Assembly: GCA_964443525.1 (NCBI GenBank)
Contig: CAYUCY010000002.1
Span: forward strand, 1-64,000
Source: CAYUCY01 sp964443525
GTDB lineage: Bacteria > Pseudomonadota > Alphaproteobacteria > Caedimonadales > Caedimonadaceae
Length of the DNA: 64,000 nucleotides
Direction of reading: 5' to 3'
Positions 1-8,086 of the stretch are shown here, piece by piece; the first letter of the stretch is position 1, and each line of letters starts with the position of its first letter. Below the pieces are notes generated by a model. That model saw only the letters and a list, made by a program, of their open reading frames with translations, ran no database searches and was not told the DNA's origin. Both the position numbers and the translations under genes were made by a program.

Positions 1-1
1 C

Positions 2-841
2 AAAGCAGACGGGGTAAACGTTCTCTCTATGACGGCCACGCCGATTCCGCGTACTCTGATGCTGACCTCTTTCGGGGATATCGCCTGCAGTTACTTAAAA
101 GAAAAACCACGAGGAAGGAGAGAGATTCAAACCCGCGTTCTTCCCCTGAGCAGATTATCGGAGGTTTTTGAGGCCGTAAAAAGAGTCATTGCTCAAGGAC
201 AACGTCTTTATTGGGTATGCCCCCTTGTCGAGGAATCGGAAGCTCTCGATCTGGCGGCCGCCGAGGATCGTTTTGCAACCCTAAATACTCTTTTCCCAGG
301 AGAAATAGCTCTTGTCCACGGACGTATGAAAGGAGAGGAGAAAGACAAAGCGGTAGCCTCTTTTGTTGGAGGGAAAAGCAAAATTCTGGTGGCAACGACG
401 GTCATCGAAGTCGGCGTTCACGTGCGTGAGGCCACCGTGATGGTGGTCGAGCATGCGGAGCGGTTCGGCCTTGCCCAGCTCCATCAATTGCGAGGAAGAG
501 TCGGGCGAGGGAACAAAGATTCAACCTGCCTTTTATTATATGGCACCCCCCTCACAGAGGTGGCTAAACGTCGCCTTCAGACAATGAGAGAGACCACCGA
601 CGGGTTTCAGATCGCAGAGGAAGACCTACGCTTGAGAGGCAGCGGCGATGTCTTGGGAACCAAGCAAAGCGGACTTCCCTCATATCGCTTTGCAGATCTT
701 CTCTGTCATCAGGATCTCCTCGGCCTTGCTCACGAACATGCTCAGAAAATTTTAAAAAACCCAAGGAGCGAGCTCACTTTCTCTCCGATGTTCTCCCTGT
801 TTTCAACCTCTCGAGACGACAACTTTCTCAAAGCCGGCTGA
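2..841 (+). CDS. recG: ATP-dependent DNA helicase RecG, C-terminal part
   Basis: Superfamily 2 helicase that remodels stalled replication forks and Holliday junctions. The reading frame is open from the first bases of the window, so this is the 3' end of a gene starting upstream; about 280 of the usual 680-700 residues are present. The visible motifs are helicase motif III (TATPIPRT, right at the window edge), motif V (ATTVIEVGVHV) and motif VI (QLRGRVGRG), followed by the RecG C-terminal region with the LRGSGDVLGTKQSG stretch. Walker A and the DExH box must lie outside the window. It converges on hldE with only 8 bases between the two stop codons. Mfd and PriA share the helicase core, but the motif III wording and the C-terminal tail fit RecG. 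Confidence 0.95.
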   Translation, partial: KADGVNVLSMTATPIPRTLMLTSFGDIACSYLKEKPRGRREIQTRVLPLSRLSEVFEAVKRVIAQGQRLYWVCPLVEESEALDLAAAEDRFATLNTLFPGEIALVHGRMKGEEKDKAVASFVGGKSKILVATTVIEVGVHVREATVMVVEHAERFGLAQLHQLRGRVGRGNKDSTCLLLYGTPLTEVAKRRLQTMRETTDGFQIAEEDLRLRGSGDVLGTKQSGLPSYRFADLLCHQDLLGLAHEHAQKILKNPRSELTFSPMFSLFSTSRDDNFLKAG

Positions 842-849
842 AAACGCTT

Positions 850-2310
850 CTAGGCACTTATTTTTTGCAGAGTGCTCGTGGTACTGTGTCCCGAAATAAG
901 CTCGGCTAGATAGACTTCGCCGCCCCAACTTCGGACCTCCCGAGCCCCCACTACTTGATCGAGAGTGTAATCGGACCCTTTGACGAGAAGATCAGGTTTT
1001 AAAAACTTTATAAGCTCAAGAGGCGTATCCTCGTCAAAGACCACGACGAGATCTACGTCAGCAAGGGATGCAAGCACTTTTGCGCGAGCTATTTCCGAGT
1101 TTAACGGACGTTTTTCCCCTTTCAGGCGTTTGACGGACGCATCTGAATTAAGCCCAAGAATAAGACGATCACAGTTGGATCTGGCTTCCCGCAAAAGAGA
1201 AACATGGCCCGGATGCAGTAAATCAAAACAACCATTCGTAAAACCGACTTTAAGGCCACGACGTTTCCAAACGAGAACCTGCTCCCACGCCTCCTCTCGA
1301 GAGAGAATTTTAGCGTCATGACCATGACGGTCACTTGATCTCAGAATCTCATCCACCTCTTGCAATCTTACCGTTGCCGTCCCGACCTTGCCGACGACGA
1401 TGCCGGCGGCCACGTTTGCAAGTCTTGCCGCCTCTTCATAGGAGGCACCCACGGCGAGAGAAGCTGAAAGAAAGGCGACAACAGTATCTCCCGCCCCCGA
1501 CACATCAAAAACTTCCCGCGCATGGGTCGGGATGTGAAGCGGTTCGTTTTGGCCTTCAACAAGGGTCATCCCCTTCTCAGAACGTGTAACGAGCACATTG
1601 GAAATACGACAAGATTTCTGGAGCTCACCAACGGCCTGCACGATCTCTTCATTCGTTTTAACAGAAAGACGGGTTGCTTCACCCAATTCCTTGAGATTTG
1701 GCGTGATAAAGGTGGCTCCTTCGTAAACAGTATAATCGGAACCTTTGGGATCCACGATCACAGGTTTTCCCGCTTTAAGCGCTTGCTCTATAAGAAGTTT
1801 AATAAAGGAAGACGTCAAAACACCCTTGCCGTAGTCAGAAAGAACGATGGCATCAACTGAGGGTAAGCGAGCTTTAAAACCTTGGAGAAGAACTTCTTCC
1901 GCTTCCCGAGGCAAGGGATGAAGTTCTTCCTCATCCGCCCGTAAGAGTTGTTGGTTTTGAGAGAGGTATCTTGTCTTTGTAATGGTTGGCCGCTCCGCCT
2001 CCTCATAGAGGTCATAAGTGATGGATGGCAACTCTTCGAGCAACCTTTTCACGGAAGACCCAGCTGCATCCCGGCCGATTAAACTTAGAAAATGAACCGC
2101 CACGCCAAGAGATGCCAAATTTCGGATAACGTTACCCGCTCCTCCCAAAACCTTCGTCTTTTGCTGAACATGAAAAACAGGGACAGGGGCCTCGGGAGAA
2201 ATTCTTTGAACACGACCGTAAATAAAATAATCAAGCATGACGTCACCGATACACAAAAGACGGGCTCTCGGTAATTCGGTAAGCAACATATGGAGGGAAG
2301 GATGAGTCAT
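850..2310 (-). CDS. hldE: Bifunctional heptose-7-phosphate kinase / heptose-1-phosphate adenylyltransferase HldE
   Basis: Makes ADP-heptose for the LPS inner core in the cytosol: the N-terminal PfkB-type kinase phosphorylates D-glycero-D-manno-heptose 7-phosphate at C1, and the C-terminal domain transfers AMP. The 486 residues match the usual bifunctional length. Kinase evidence is GGAGNVIRNLASLG near residue 55 and the PfkB signature DVSGAGDTVVAF near 268. The nucleotidyltransferase domain starts near residue 355 with TNGCFDLLHPGH, containing the HxGH adenylylation motif. A second ATG seven codons in is an alternative start. The gene implies a heptose-containing LPS. The domain pair is diagnostic. 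Confidence 0.96.
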   Translation of the reverse strand: MTHPSLHMLLTELPRARLLCIGDVMLDYFIYGRVQRISPEAPVPVFHVQQKTKVLGGAGNVIRNLASLGVAVHFLSLIGRDAAGSSVKRLLEELPSITYDLYEEAERPTITKTRYLSQNQQLLRADEEELHPLPREAEEVLLQGFKARLPSVDAIVLSDYGKGVLTSSFIKLLIEQALKAGKPVIVDPKGSDYTVYEGATFITPNLKELGEATRLSVKTNEEIVQAVGELQKSCRISNVLVTRSEKGMTLVEGQNEPLHIPTHAREVFDVSGAGDTVVAFLSASLAVGASYEEAARLANVAAGIVVGKVGTATVRLQEVDEILRSSDRHGHDAKILSREEAWEQVLVWKRRGLKVGFTNGCFDLLHPGHVSLLREARSNCDRLILGLNSDASVKRLKGEKRPLNSEIARAKVLASLADVDLVVVFDEDTPLELIKFLKPDLLVKGSDYTLDQVVGAREVRSWGGEVYLAELISGHSTTSTLQKISA

Positions 2311-2357
2311 GAATTAAGCCTTATTCCGGTGGCATGTTAGTCTTACAGAAAGAAGGA

Positions 2358-3062
2358 TTAAAATTCAACCAAGATATTCGTTGCATGAGGGACGGCCCGT
2401 GGTTTAGTCTCAAAATTGAGTCTCTCTCCCGGGAAAATCCGGGTCTCTCCGAGTGTCACTCGCCAAGAATCAAGAACGCATAAGTCTTTAGGGACTGCAT
2501 TACCGCGGCCGAAGGATCCTTTAAATTTGCTCCAAAGAGATGCGTCCTTACAAGGCCCGTATGCAGCGAGAGTAAGCGCTGAAAGAGCTGCGACCTCCTG
2601 GCCTTCATTTATGATCTGTCCCCGGACAGAAATTTCCTCATGCCCGTCATTCCTGCTCACACTCGGAGTAATTTTCGCAATGTTCAGATTTTCATAGGGA
2701 TTTGGAACGGGGATCCTTAAAAAGCGGTAAGCTTGAGCTGTGATCGGCCAAAGAGAAACGATACTTGTCCGCGCAAAATAAAGGCCGCCGATTAGCACAA
2801 AAAGACTCAAGACGTAAAAACCCCAACCGATGACTTGATTTACGAAGGATGGAGCCGTCGAAGCAGACTTGTGGACAAGCGTGTCAGTCGAGAAGTCAAC
2901 ATAGTTAACACTTTCCTCCATGGGCTTCTGATCCCAGGTATGACCACAGGAAACACATCGAACGACACGCCCCCCCGGGCCTAAGTCTTCTTTTTCAATG
3001 AGATACCTTTTCTGACAAGACGCACACGTAATAATCATTGGGATTTCCATCTGCTCATTCAA
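2358..3062 (-). CDS. Zinc-ribbon membrane protein, MJ0042/DUF3426 type
   Basis: A 234-residue protein of unknown function, of a kind common in alphaproteobacteria. Residues about 8-45 form an MJ0042-type zinc ribbon with two Cys-x-x-Cys knuckles (CASC and CVSC). A single membrane helix lies around residues 85-107. The C-terminal half reads like DUF3426, a beta-rich domain expected in the periplasm. The topology suggests a cytoplasmic zinc finger linked to an exported domain. It sits between hldE and a HAD phosphatase on the same strand, about 50 bases upstream of hldE. Translation could start at either of the two ATGs preceding the zinc ribbon. Confidence 0.8.
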   Translation of the reverse strand: MNEQMEIPMIITCASCQKRYLIEKEDLGPGGRVVRCVSCGHTWDQKPMEESVNYVDFSTDTLVHKSASTAPSFVNQVIGWGFYVLSLFVLIGGLYFARTSIVSLWPITAQAYRFLRIPVPNPYENLNIAKITPSVSRNDGHEEISVRGQIINEGQEVAALSALTLAAYGPCKDASLWSKFKGSFGRGNAVPKDLCVLDSWRVTLGETRIFPGERLNFETKPRAVPHATNILVEF

Positions 3063-3147
3063 GATTTATTTATAAAAGAGGCCGGAATAAAATACAAGAA
3101 ACGAGAGGCTCGTTTTATTTAAGGCCTTCATTCGAAGCAGAAAAAAG

Positions 3148-3834
3148 TCAAGCTTGCTTTCGTAAAATTTGAGAAGAAAAACCAATCTTCTTTAAAATTT
3201 CATGTGCGGAACTCGCATATTCTACGCAAGGCAACTTTTTAAGGCTTAAAGCTGTAACGCTTTTTTCCAGATGAGGTTGAATAAATCCGAGGACATCCAT
3301 CCCCGCGTTCAAAGCCCCTTGAGCCCCTGTCGGACTATCTTCGATGACAAGGCATCGATCGGGGGAAACATCGAACTGTTTTGCGACATGAAGATGGAGA
3401 GCGGGATCCGGCTTACCTTTTCCGACCACTTCAAAACTATAGATATGGGGGTCAAAATAGGAAGAAAGGCCTGTAACACTTAAAGCAAGAATTAAACGCT
3501 CGGCATCGCTGTTGGAAGCAACAGCCTTCGGGAGAGGAAAATGGGCAAGAAGATCCTCCATACCCTCGATCGCCTTTAGCTCTTCGGAAAAAGTTTTAAA
3601 AAGCTTTTTTTCGTGAATCTCTCGGAAGTTCTTCGGGAGCTGATCTTGAAACCTAGCTTCCAAAAGAGCATAGATCTCTTTTTGGGTTTTGCCCAAGACG
3701 AGGGATTCATAAACGGCGGGTTCCAGCTCAAGACCCCAAGATTTCAAAAGATTTAACTCCAAATCATGAGCCAATGATTCACTGTCGACGAGGACCCCAT
3801 CGCAATCAAAAATGATCAGATCGTATTTATGCAT
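3148..3834 (-). CDS. HAD-superfamily hydrolase, subfamily IA (phosphoglycolate/beta-phosphoglucomutase-like)
   Basis: Soluble phosphatase or phosphomutase of the HAD superfamily, 228 residues. The nucleophile motif DCDGVLVDSES lies within the first 25 residues, motif II is ASNSDAERL, the conserved lysine falls in GKGKPDPAL, and motif III is VIEDSPTGAQGA. A helical cap occupies about residues 18-85. The substrate cannot be read from sequence; 6-phosphogluconate phosphatase (YieH-like), beta-phosphoglucomutase and phosphoglycolate phosphatase all resemble it. The ATG at 3834 was preferred because an AGAAGTGG ribosome site precedes it and the core fold begins at once; an in-frame ATG at 3855 has no such site. 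Confidence 0.88.
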   Translation of the reverse strand: MHKYDLIIFDCDGVLVDSESLAHDLELNLLKSWGLELEPAVYESLVLGKTQKEIYALLEARFQDQLPKNFREIHEKKLFKTFSEELKAIEGMEDLLAHFPLPKAVASNSDAERLILALSVTGLSSYFDPHIYSFEVVGKGKPDPALHLHVAKQFDVSPDRCLVIEDSPTGAQGALNAGMDVLGFIQPHLEKSVTALSLKKLPCVEYASSAHEILKKIGFSSQILRKQA

Positions 3835-3923
3835 TTTTCCACTTCTTTTTTCCATTGAATTATATCAAAAGCTCTGATCACCTTCAACTTTATTATGAAG
3901 AGCTTTTTAAAAATAGAAAAAAT

Positions 3924-3952
3924 TTGCCAAAAATTATAAGTTACTCTATACT
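3924..3952 (+). promoter_or_regulatory. Sigma-70-type promoter for the small ORF / ppx operon
   Basis: TTGCCA (3924-3929) is separated by exactly 17 bases from TATACT (3947-3952) in an AT-rich region between divergent genes. Transcription would start near 3959 and run through the 4015 reading frame into ppx/gppA, rlmE and rsmB. This is read by eye from consensus similarity. Confidence 0.6.
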
Positions 3953-4014
3953 TAAAATTTAGAAAAAATCAGTTCATCAGTGTTGATTCTTGAGACTTAA
4001 TTCCTTGACCTTAT

Positions 4015-4338
4015 TTGTTCTCTTCGAAACTTTTTCCGCTGAAGCCTCCCAAGAGTCTTTCTCCGATCATTCTCAAAATCCAAAATCCGGCGGATCCGAA
4101 TTTCACGAACGTCTTTAAAGCAGATTTGAACGCTTCCCAGAAAACCCTCTCGTATACTGAACAAGGAATCTGTGAGGCAGCTGCCCTCAAACAGGAAGGC
4201 CTTGCTCTCGGCTTATACGGTTTTCAAAAAGTTCCAGGGCTTCTTTCTCAAGTTCAAACGGGCCGCAATAAAAATATCGACTTCTTTGTTCAGAATTTCT
4301 CGCCTTTAGGTCCCCTTTCCGTATACAATGCAAACTAA
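4015..4338 (+). CDS. Small hypothetical protein (possibly frameshifted)
   Basis: A 107-codon open frame starting at TTG, 32 bases upstream of ppx/gppA and downstream of a convincing promoter, so it is probably transcribed. I recognise no family. The last 70 residues (from KADLNASQ) look protein-like, but the first 35 are proline/lysine-rich and less convincing. An overlapping frame, open from a TTG just upstream to a stop at about 4118, reads like a hydrophobic leader (LTLFVLFETFSAEAS) followed by polar residues and joins the later part if one base changes near 4117. The gene may therefore be frameshifted. No good ribosome site is seen at 4015. Confidence 0.4.
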   Translation: MFSSKLFPLKPPKSLSPIILKIQNPADPNFTNVFKADLNASQKTLSYTEQGICEAAALKQEGLALGLYGFQKVPGLLSQVQTGRNKNIDFFVQNFSPLGPLSVYNAN

Positions 4339-4370
4339 GAAAACCGTGAAGAAATATTAGTAGAAAGAAT

Positions 4371-5411
4371 ATGACATCGCCCGTAACCCCAGGCGACCTT
4401 TTAGAGTCTCAGAATCCTCTTTATGCCGCTATCGATCTCGGCAGCAATACGTGTCGCTTGCTTGTGGTTAAGAAAGTTCCCGCAGGGCTTGAGGTCGTTG
4501 AGGCCTTCTCCCGAATCGTCAGGCTCGGCGAAGGTCTCACAAAACAAGGACGGCTCTCGAATGAAGCCATAAGTCGAACTCTCTCAGTCCTTGACCAATG
4601 TGCTCGAAAGCTGCGGTTCTACAAACCTCACAAAGTGAGGGGCGTTGCAACGGAAGCTTGCAGGCGCGCTAAAAACGGCAAACAATTTTTGAAATCCGTT
4701 TTTGAAAAGACGGGCCTTCATCTTGAAATTATTTCCCATCACGAAGAAGCGGTTCTGGCCCTTCGAGGGTGCAGTGAACTCTTGTCGCCTCAGAAGCCTT
4801 ATGCTCTTGTCTTCGATATCGGGGGCGGGAGCACTGAAGTCCTTTGGGTTCGGGTTTCAGAAAGGGTTCCTCCCCACGTAATCGACTTTCTGTCCTTGCC
4901 TTACGGCGTCGTGACACTGGCTGAGGTCTATAATACGGAAACCGCCAAAACTTTTGAAGAAATTCGGAGGGAGACGATCGAACGGCTTTATGATTTTACC
5001 TTAAAGAACGAGATTCTGACCGAGATTGAAGAAGGTCATGTCCAAATGCTGGGCACTTCGGGAACGGCAACGACGACAGTTTCTTTCCACTTAGGGCTCC
5101 GGAAATATGATCGGGATTTGATCGACGGACGGGAAATCTCCATTTCCGAGGTTGACGAGGCCATTAAATATATTCAACTTCTCACACCCCACGAACGCAA
5201 TCACAATCAATCGATCGGAACTCATCGGGGCGAGCTTATGCTAGGGGGCCTTGCGGTTTTAAAGGGAATCATCGATCTGTGGCCCGTTGGCACCCTCCGG
5301 GTTGCAGATCGAGGCGTTAGGGAGGGCATTGTAGCTGATCTTGCCTATGGATCGAGTCATGAAGCCGTCCCTTATCTGCGTGCAGACAAAATTAGAGATC
5401 ACTCCTTATGA
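4371..5411 (+). CDS. Ppx/GppA family exopolyphosphatase / pppGpp phosphohydrolase
   Basis: Hydrolyses terminal phosphates of polyphosphate or converts pppGpp to ppGpp, acting in the cytosol during stringent and phosphate stress. The 346 residues carry the sugar-kinase/Hsp70-like ATPase fold: phosphate-1 motif AAIDLGSNTCRLLVV near residue 20, phosphate-2 motif FDIGGGSTE near 145, and LGTSGTATTT near 225. Length fits the short alphaproteobacterial class without the C-terminal HD domain, so exopolyphosphatase and guanosine pentaphosphatase activities cannot be separated. Its last four bases (ATGA) contain the start of rlmE, indicating translational coupling. Confidence 0.9.
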   Translation: MTSPVTPGDLLESQNPLYAAIDLGSNTCRLLVVKKVPAGLEVVEAFSRIVRLGEGLTKQGRLSNEAISRTLSVLDQCARKLRFYKPHKVRGVATEACRRAKNGKQFLKSVFEKTGLHLEIISHHEEAVLALRGCSELLSPQKPYALVFDIGGGSTEVLWVRVSERVPPHVIDFLSLPYGVVTLAEVYNTETAKTFEEIRRETIERLYDFTLKNEILTEIEEGHVQMLGTSGTATTTVSFHLGLRKYDRDLIDGREISISEVDEAIKYIQLLTPHERNHNQSIGTHRGELMLGGLAVLKGIIDLWPVGTLRVADRGVREGIVADLAYGSSHEAVPYLRADKIRDHSL

Positions 5412-6091
5412 CGACCCAAAAACCCTCTTTAAAGCCCCTTATCAGAGCAAAAAGCGTTCGCCTTAAAAAAGCGCGGGGCAGAAAAGTTTCTTCTCAGAAA
5501 TGGTTGCAGCGCCAGTTGAATGACCCTTACGTTCAACAAGCTCACGAGCTAAACTACCGTTCGAGAGCCGCCTTTAAACTCTTACAACTGAATGAAAAAT
5601 ATAAATTTTTAAAACCCGGTATGACCGTCGTAGATTTAGGAGCCGCTCCCGGCGGATGGGCTCAAATCACCCTTGAACTTCTAAAAGGACGAAGCAAAAT
5701 CATCGGCATAGATCTTTTGGAGATCGATCCCCTGGAGGGAGCGACTTTTCTTAAAGGAGATCTGACGGACAGCACCATGCAAGAGCAACTAAGAGCCTTG
5801 GCACCTGAAGGAGTCGACGTTGTTTTAAGCGATATGGCCGCCTCAACCACGGGCCATAGTCAGGTGGACCACTTACGTACCCGCCTTTTGGCTGAAAACG
5901 CTTTTTCATTTGCACAATCCGTTTTAAAATCGGGAGGCAGTTTCGTTTGCAAAGTCTTCGAGGGTGGCACCCATAAGGAACTTCTCGATCAGCTAAAATC
6001 CCACTTCCAAGACATCAAACATATGAAGCCGCCCGCCTCAAGGAAGGAATCCCCTGAGATGTATGTGGTCGCCCTTCACTTTCGACCATGA
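5408..6091 (+). CDS. rlmE: 23S rRNA (uridine-2'-O)-methyltransferase RlmE (FtsJ/RrmJ)
   Basis: Methylates the 2'-O of the conserved A-loop uridine (U2552 in E. coli) during late 50S assembly. The 227-residue protein has the SAM motif VVDLGAAPGGWAQ near residue 75 and the K-D-K-E catalytic set, seen in SRAAFKL, LSDMA, VCKVFEGG and RKESPEMY. A basic N-terminal stretch of about 30 residues is typical of alphaproteobacterial RlmE. It overlaps both neighbours by 4 bases (ppx/gppA upstream, rsmB-like downstream), so the three genes form one tightly coupled operon linking stress nucleotide turnover and rRNA methylation. Confidence 0.95.
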   Translation: MTTQKPSLKPLIRAKSVRLKKARGRKVSSQKWLQRQLNDPYVQQAHELNYRSRAAFKLLQLNEKYKFLKPGMTVVDLGAAPGGWAQITLELLKGRSKIIGIDLLEIDPLEGATFLKGDLTDSTMQEQLRALAPEGVDVVLSDMAASTTGHSQVDHLRTRLLAENAFSFAQSVLKSGGSFVCKVFEGGTHKELLDQLKSHFQDIKHMKPPASRKESPEMYVVALHFRP

Positions 6092-7362
6092 GACCGTCCG
6101 CCCGTCTTGCCTCCCTTCTTGAGGCCCTTGAGCTGAGTTTTGATCCGTCAGTGCCTCTTGATCAGGCGCTTCAAGTTTATTTCAAAAAAAGACGGTATGC
6201 GGGCGCGAAAGATCGCCAGTTTATCACCGATGCTCTTTACAACCTTTTACGACAGCGGGAGCGACTTCAATTTCTCCTAAGACAAAAAAATCTAAAACCT
6301 TCTTCCCGCCTCTTTTTTATCGCCTGGGTTGCCCGAAATTATCCCGAGGCGGAAGAAATCTTTGAGGAATGGACGGCAACAAATCATGCCCTTCCTCTCA
6401 CCTCGGAAGAACAATCTTATCTAAGGCTTCTTAGAGATTCTCTTATCGATGACAAGCTTCCTCCCTTTGTCAGAGGCAATGTGCCTGAGTTCCTCTACCC
6501 CTTCTTTGAACGCGCTTTTAAGTCAGAAACCCTTGAAGAGTTGAAAGCCCTAAATGAACCTGCGCCCACCGACCTGCGCCTTAATCTTCTGAAGGCTTCT
6601 CTTGGAAATTTAGAGTCTTATGGTGACCTTGTCGACGCAGATAAAACACCTCTTTCTTCTTGGGGCCTCAGACTCAAAAAAAGAGTACCGTTGACGACAC
6701 ACTCTTTCTATCGGGACGGCTTGGTCGAGGTTCAAGATGAAGGGTCCCAACTGCTTACCTTTTTCGTAGAGGCAGAGCCTGGCCACCTTGTTCTTGATTA
6801 TTGCGCAGGAGCAGGTGGAAAGATGCTCGCTCTTGCGGCTCATATGAAAAACAAGGGACTCCTCGCTGCTTATGATGTATCACAAAAGCGTCTTCTCCAA
6901 GCCAAGAGACGAGCGGCACGTGCCGGTGTTACGATTGCTCGTTTTCTAAACCCCTCGGATCTTGACGCTTTTATAGGCGCTTTTGATCGAGTCGTTTTAG
7001 ATGTTCCCTGCAGCGGCACAGGGACATGGCGGAGGAATCCTGAACAACGATGGCGCCTGACCGAGCAGAACCTCAAGAACCTTATAAAAACCCAAGAAGC
7101 TCTCCTGGATGAAGGCGCTCGATATGTAAAAAAGGGAGGACGCCTTCTTTATATGACCTGCTCTGTCTTTAAAGAAGAAAATGAAGATCAAGTGAAAATT
7201 TTTTTAAAGAAATACCCTGATTTTTATCAGATATCCTGTCGGGAGATTGCAGCACATAGCCTTCCGAAACTCCTTGCTTACTGCAATAAACATTTGAGGC
7301 TTTCCCCTCATAAAACCCAAACCGACGGTTTTTTTCTTTCTATTTTTCAAAAAAGAAAATGA
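6088..7362 (+). CDS. 16S rRNA m5C methyltransferase, RsmB/NOL1/NOP2/Sun family
   Basis: Cytosine-C5 rRNA methyltransferase of 424 residues. The N-terminal about 140 residues are helical with the RsmB-like NusB-related pattern, and the catalytic Rossmann domain follows. SAM motif I is LDYCAGAGGK near residue 235; the two catalytic cysteines are in VPCSGTG near 310 and MTCSVF near 355, the hallmark of m5C RNA methyltransferases. It starts inside the rlmE stop codon (ATGA overlap). RsmB is the closest assignment, but alphaproteobacteria carry several paralogues of this family, so the exact target base is uncertain. Confidence 0.88.
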   Translation: MRPSARLASLLEALELSFDPSVPLDQALQVYFKKRRYAGAKDRQFITDALYNLLRQRERLQFLLRQKNLKPSSRLFFIAWVARNYPEAEEIFEEWTATNHALPLTSEEQSYLRLLRDSLIDDKLPPFVRGNVPEFLYPFFERAFKSETLEELKALNEPAPTDLRLNLLKASLGNLESYGDLVDADKTPLSSWGLRLKKRVPLTTHSFYRDGLVEVQDEGSQLLTFFVEAEPGHLVLDYCAGAGGKMLALAAHMKNKGLLAAYDVSQKRLLQAKRRAARAGVTIARFLNPSDLDAFIGAFDRVVLDVPCSGTGTWRRNPEQRWRLTEQNLKNLIKTQEALLDEGARYVKKGGRLLYMTCSVFKEENEDQVKIFLKKYPDFYQISCREIAAHSLPKLLAYCNKHLRLSPHKTQTDGFFLSIFQKRK

Positions 7363-7638
7363 TCGAATTAAAAAAATATCATCGAAGTTATTGAAGACCT
7401 ATAGGAGATCAGTTAATTGGCTCTAGCGAGCTCTTAATTCATAACGACGCAATTCTTCTGAAAAAGCTTTTCTTTTTTTAAAGAAAGAAAAATGTAAGGA
7501 GAGTTTAAAATTTTTTTGAATTGATGGATCTCCTTCTCTGACTTCATTTTAAATCTAAAAGTATATTAAACTTTATTTTTAGATGTAAGACCTTCATTTC
7601 TATAAATTGATTTTATAATGAAGGATCAAGAAATTATC
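7363..7638. other. AT-rich intergenic region with a weak inverted repeat
   Basis: No gene seen. ATCTAAAA around 7553 pairs with TTTTAGAT around 7580, a possible operator or weak hairpin ahead of chaB. A purine/pyrimidine-rich stretch near 7470-7490 (TTTCTTT...AAAGAAAG) could end the rsmB transcript. Nothing stronger is visible. Confidence 0.3.
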
Positions 7639-7869
7639 ATGCCGTACAAAACGATAGAGGATTTACCCGAGTCTGTCAGGCACAATCTGCCGATACATGC
7701 TCAGGAAATTTATAAATCTGCCTACAATAATGCCCAGAAACAATATTCCGCTAAGGAAAGGCGGCGTAATCCTTCAGAAAGCCTAGAACAGGTCTGCCAC
7801 AAAGTTGCGTGGCGTGCTGTTGAACAAAAATATAAAAAAGACGAGGAAGGCGCCTGGGTTCTGAAATGA
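7639..7869 (+). CDS. chaB: ChaB family protein
   Basis: Small basic protein of 76 residues. ChaB was named as a regulator of the cation antiporter ChaA in E. coli, but its molecular role is poorly defined. The sequence follows the family closely: MPYKTIEDLPESVR at the N-terminus, LPIHAQEIYKSAYNNA, and the C-terminal VAWRAVEQKYKK core. No chaA is seen in this window. The start at 7639 was chosen because the family begins MPYK; an ATG 21 bases upstream extends the frame but lacks a ribosome site. A strong hairpin downstream ends the transcript. Confidence 0.88.
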   Translation: MPYKTIEDLPESVRHNLPIHAQEIYKSAYNNAQKQYSAKERRRNPSESLEQVCHKVAWRAVEQKYKKDEEGAWVLK

Positions 7870-8049
7870 GGGGATTTCTTTTTTATATGCAGATAAAAAC
7901 CCGAAAATAAATTCTTATTAACCTTTTTTTAACCTTTTTTATTAGATAATTAAACTATGGAGCTTATATTTATAGAGATCATGAAAAAACGACAAGGACT
8001 TAAATGACTGTCGAATAAAAGAGATTACCCTCTATCTCCCCTCCCTGCC

Positions 8050-8080
8050 CCCTCTTTTAAAGAGGGGGATTTTCTTATCC
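8050..8080 (+). terminator. Rho-independent terminator after chaB
   Basis: CCCCCTCT pairs with AGAGGGGG (8050-8070) over a short AT loop, followed by ATTTTCTTAT. It lies between convergent chaB and cca, and the T-rich side serves the plus strand. Confidence 0.7.
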
Positions 8081-8086
8081 GCCTCT

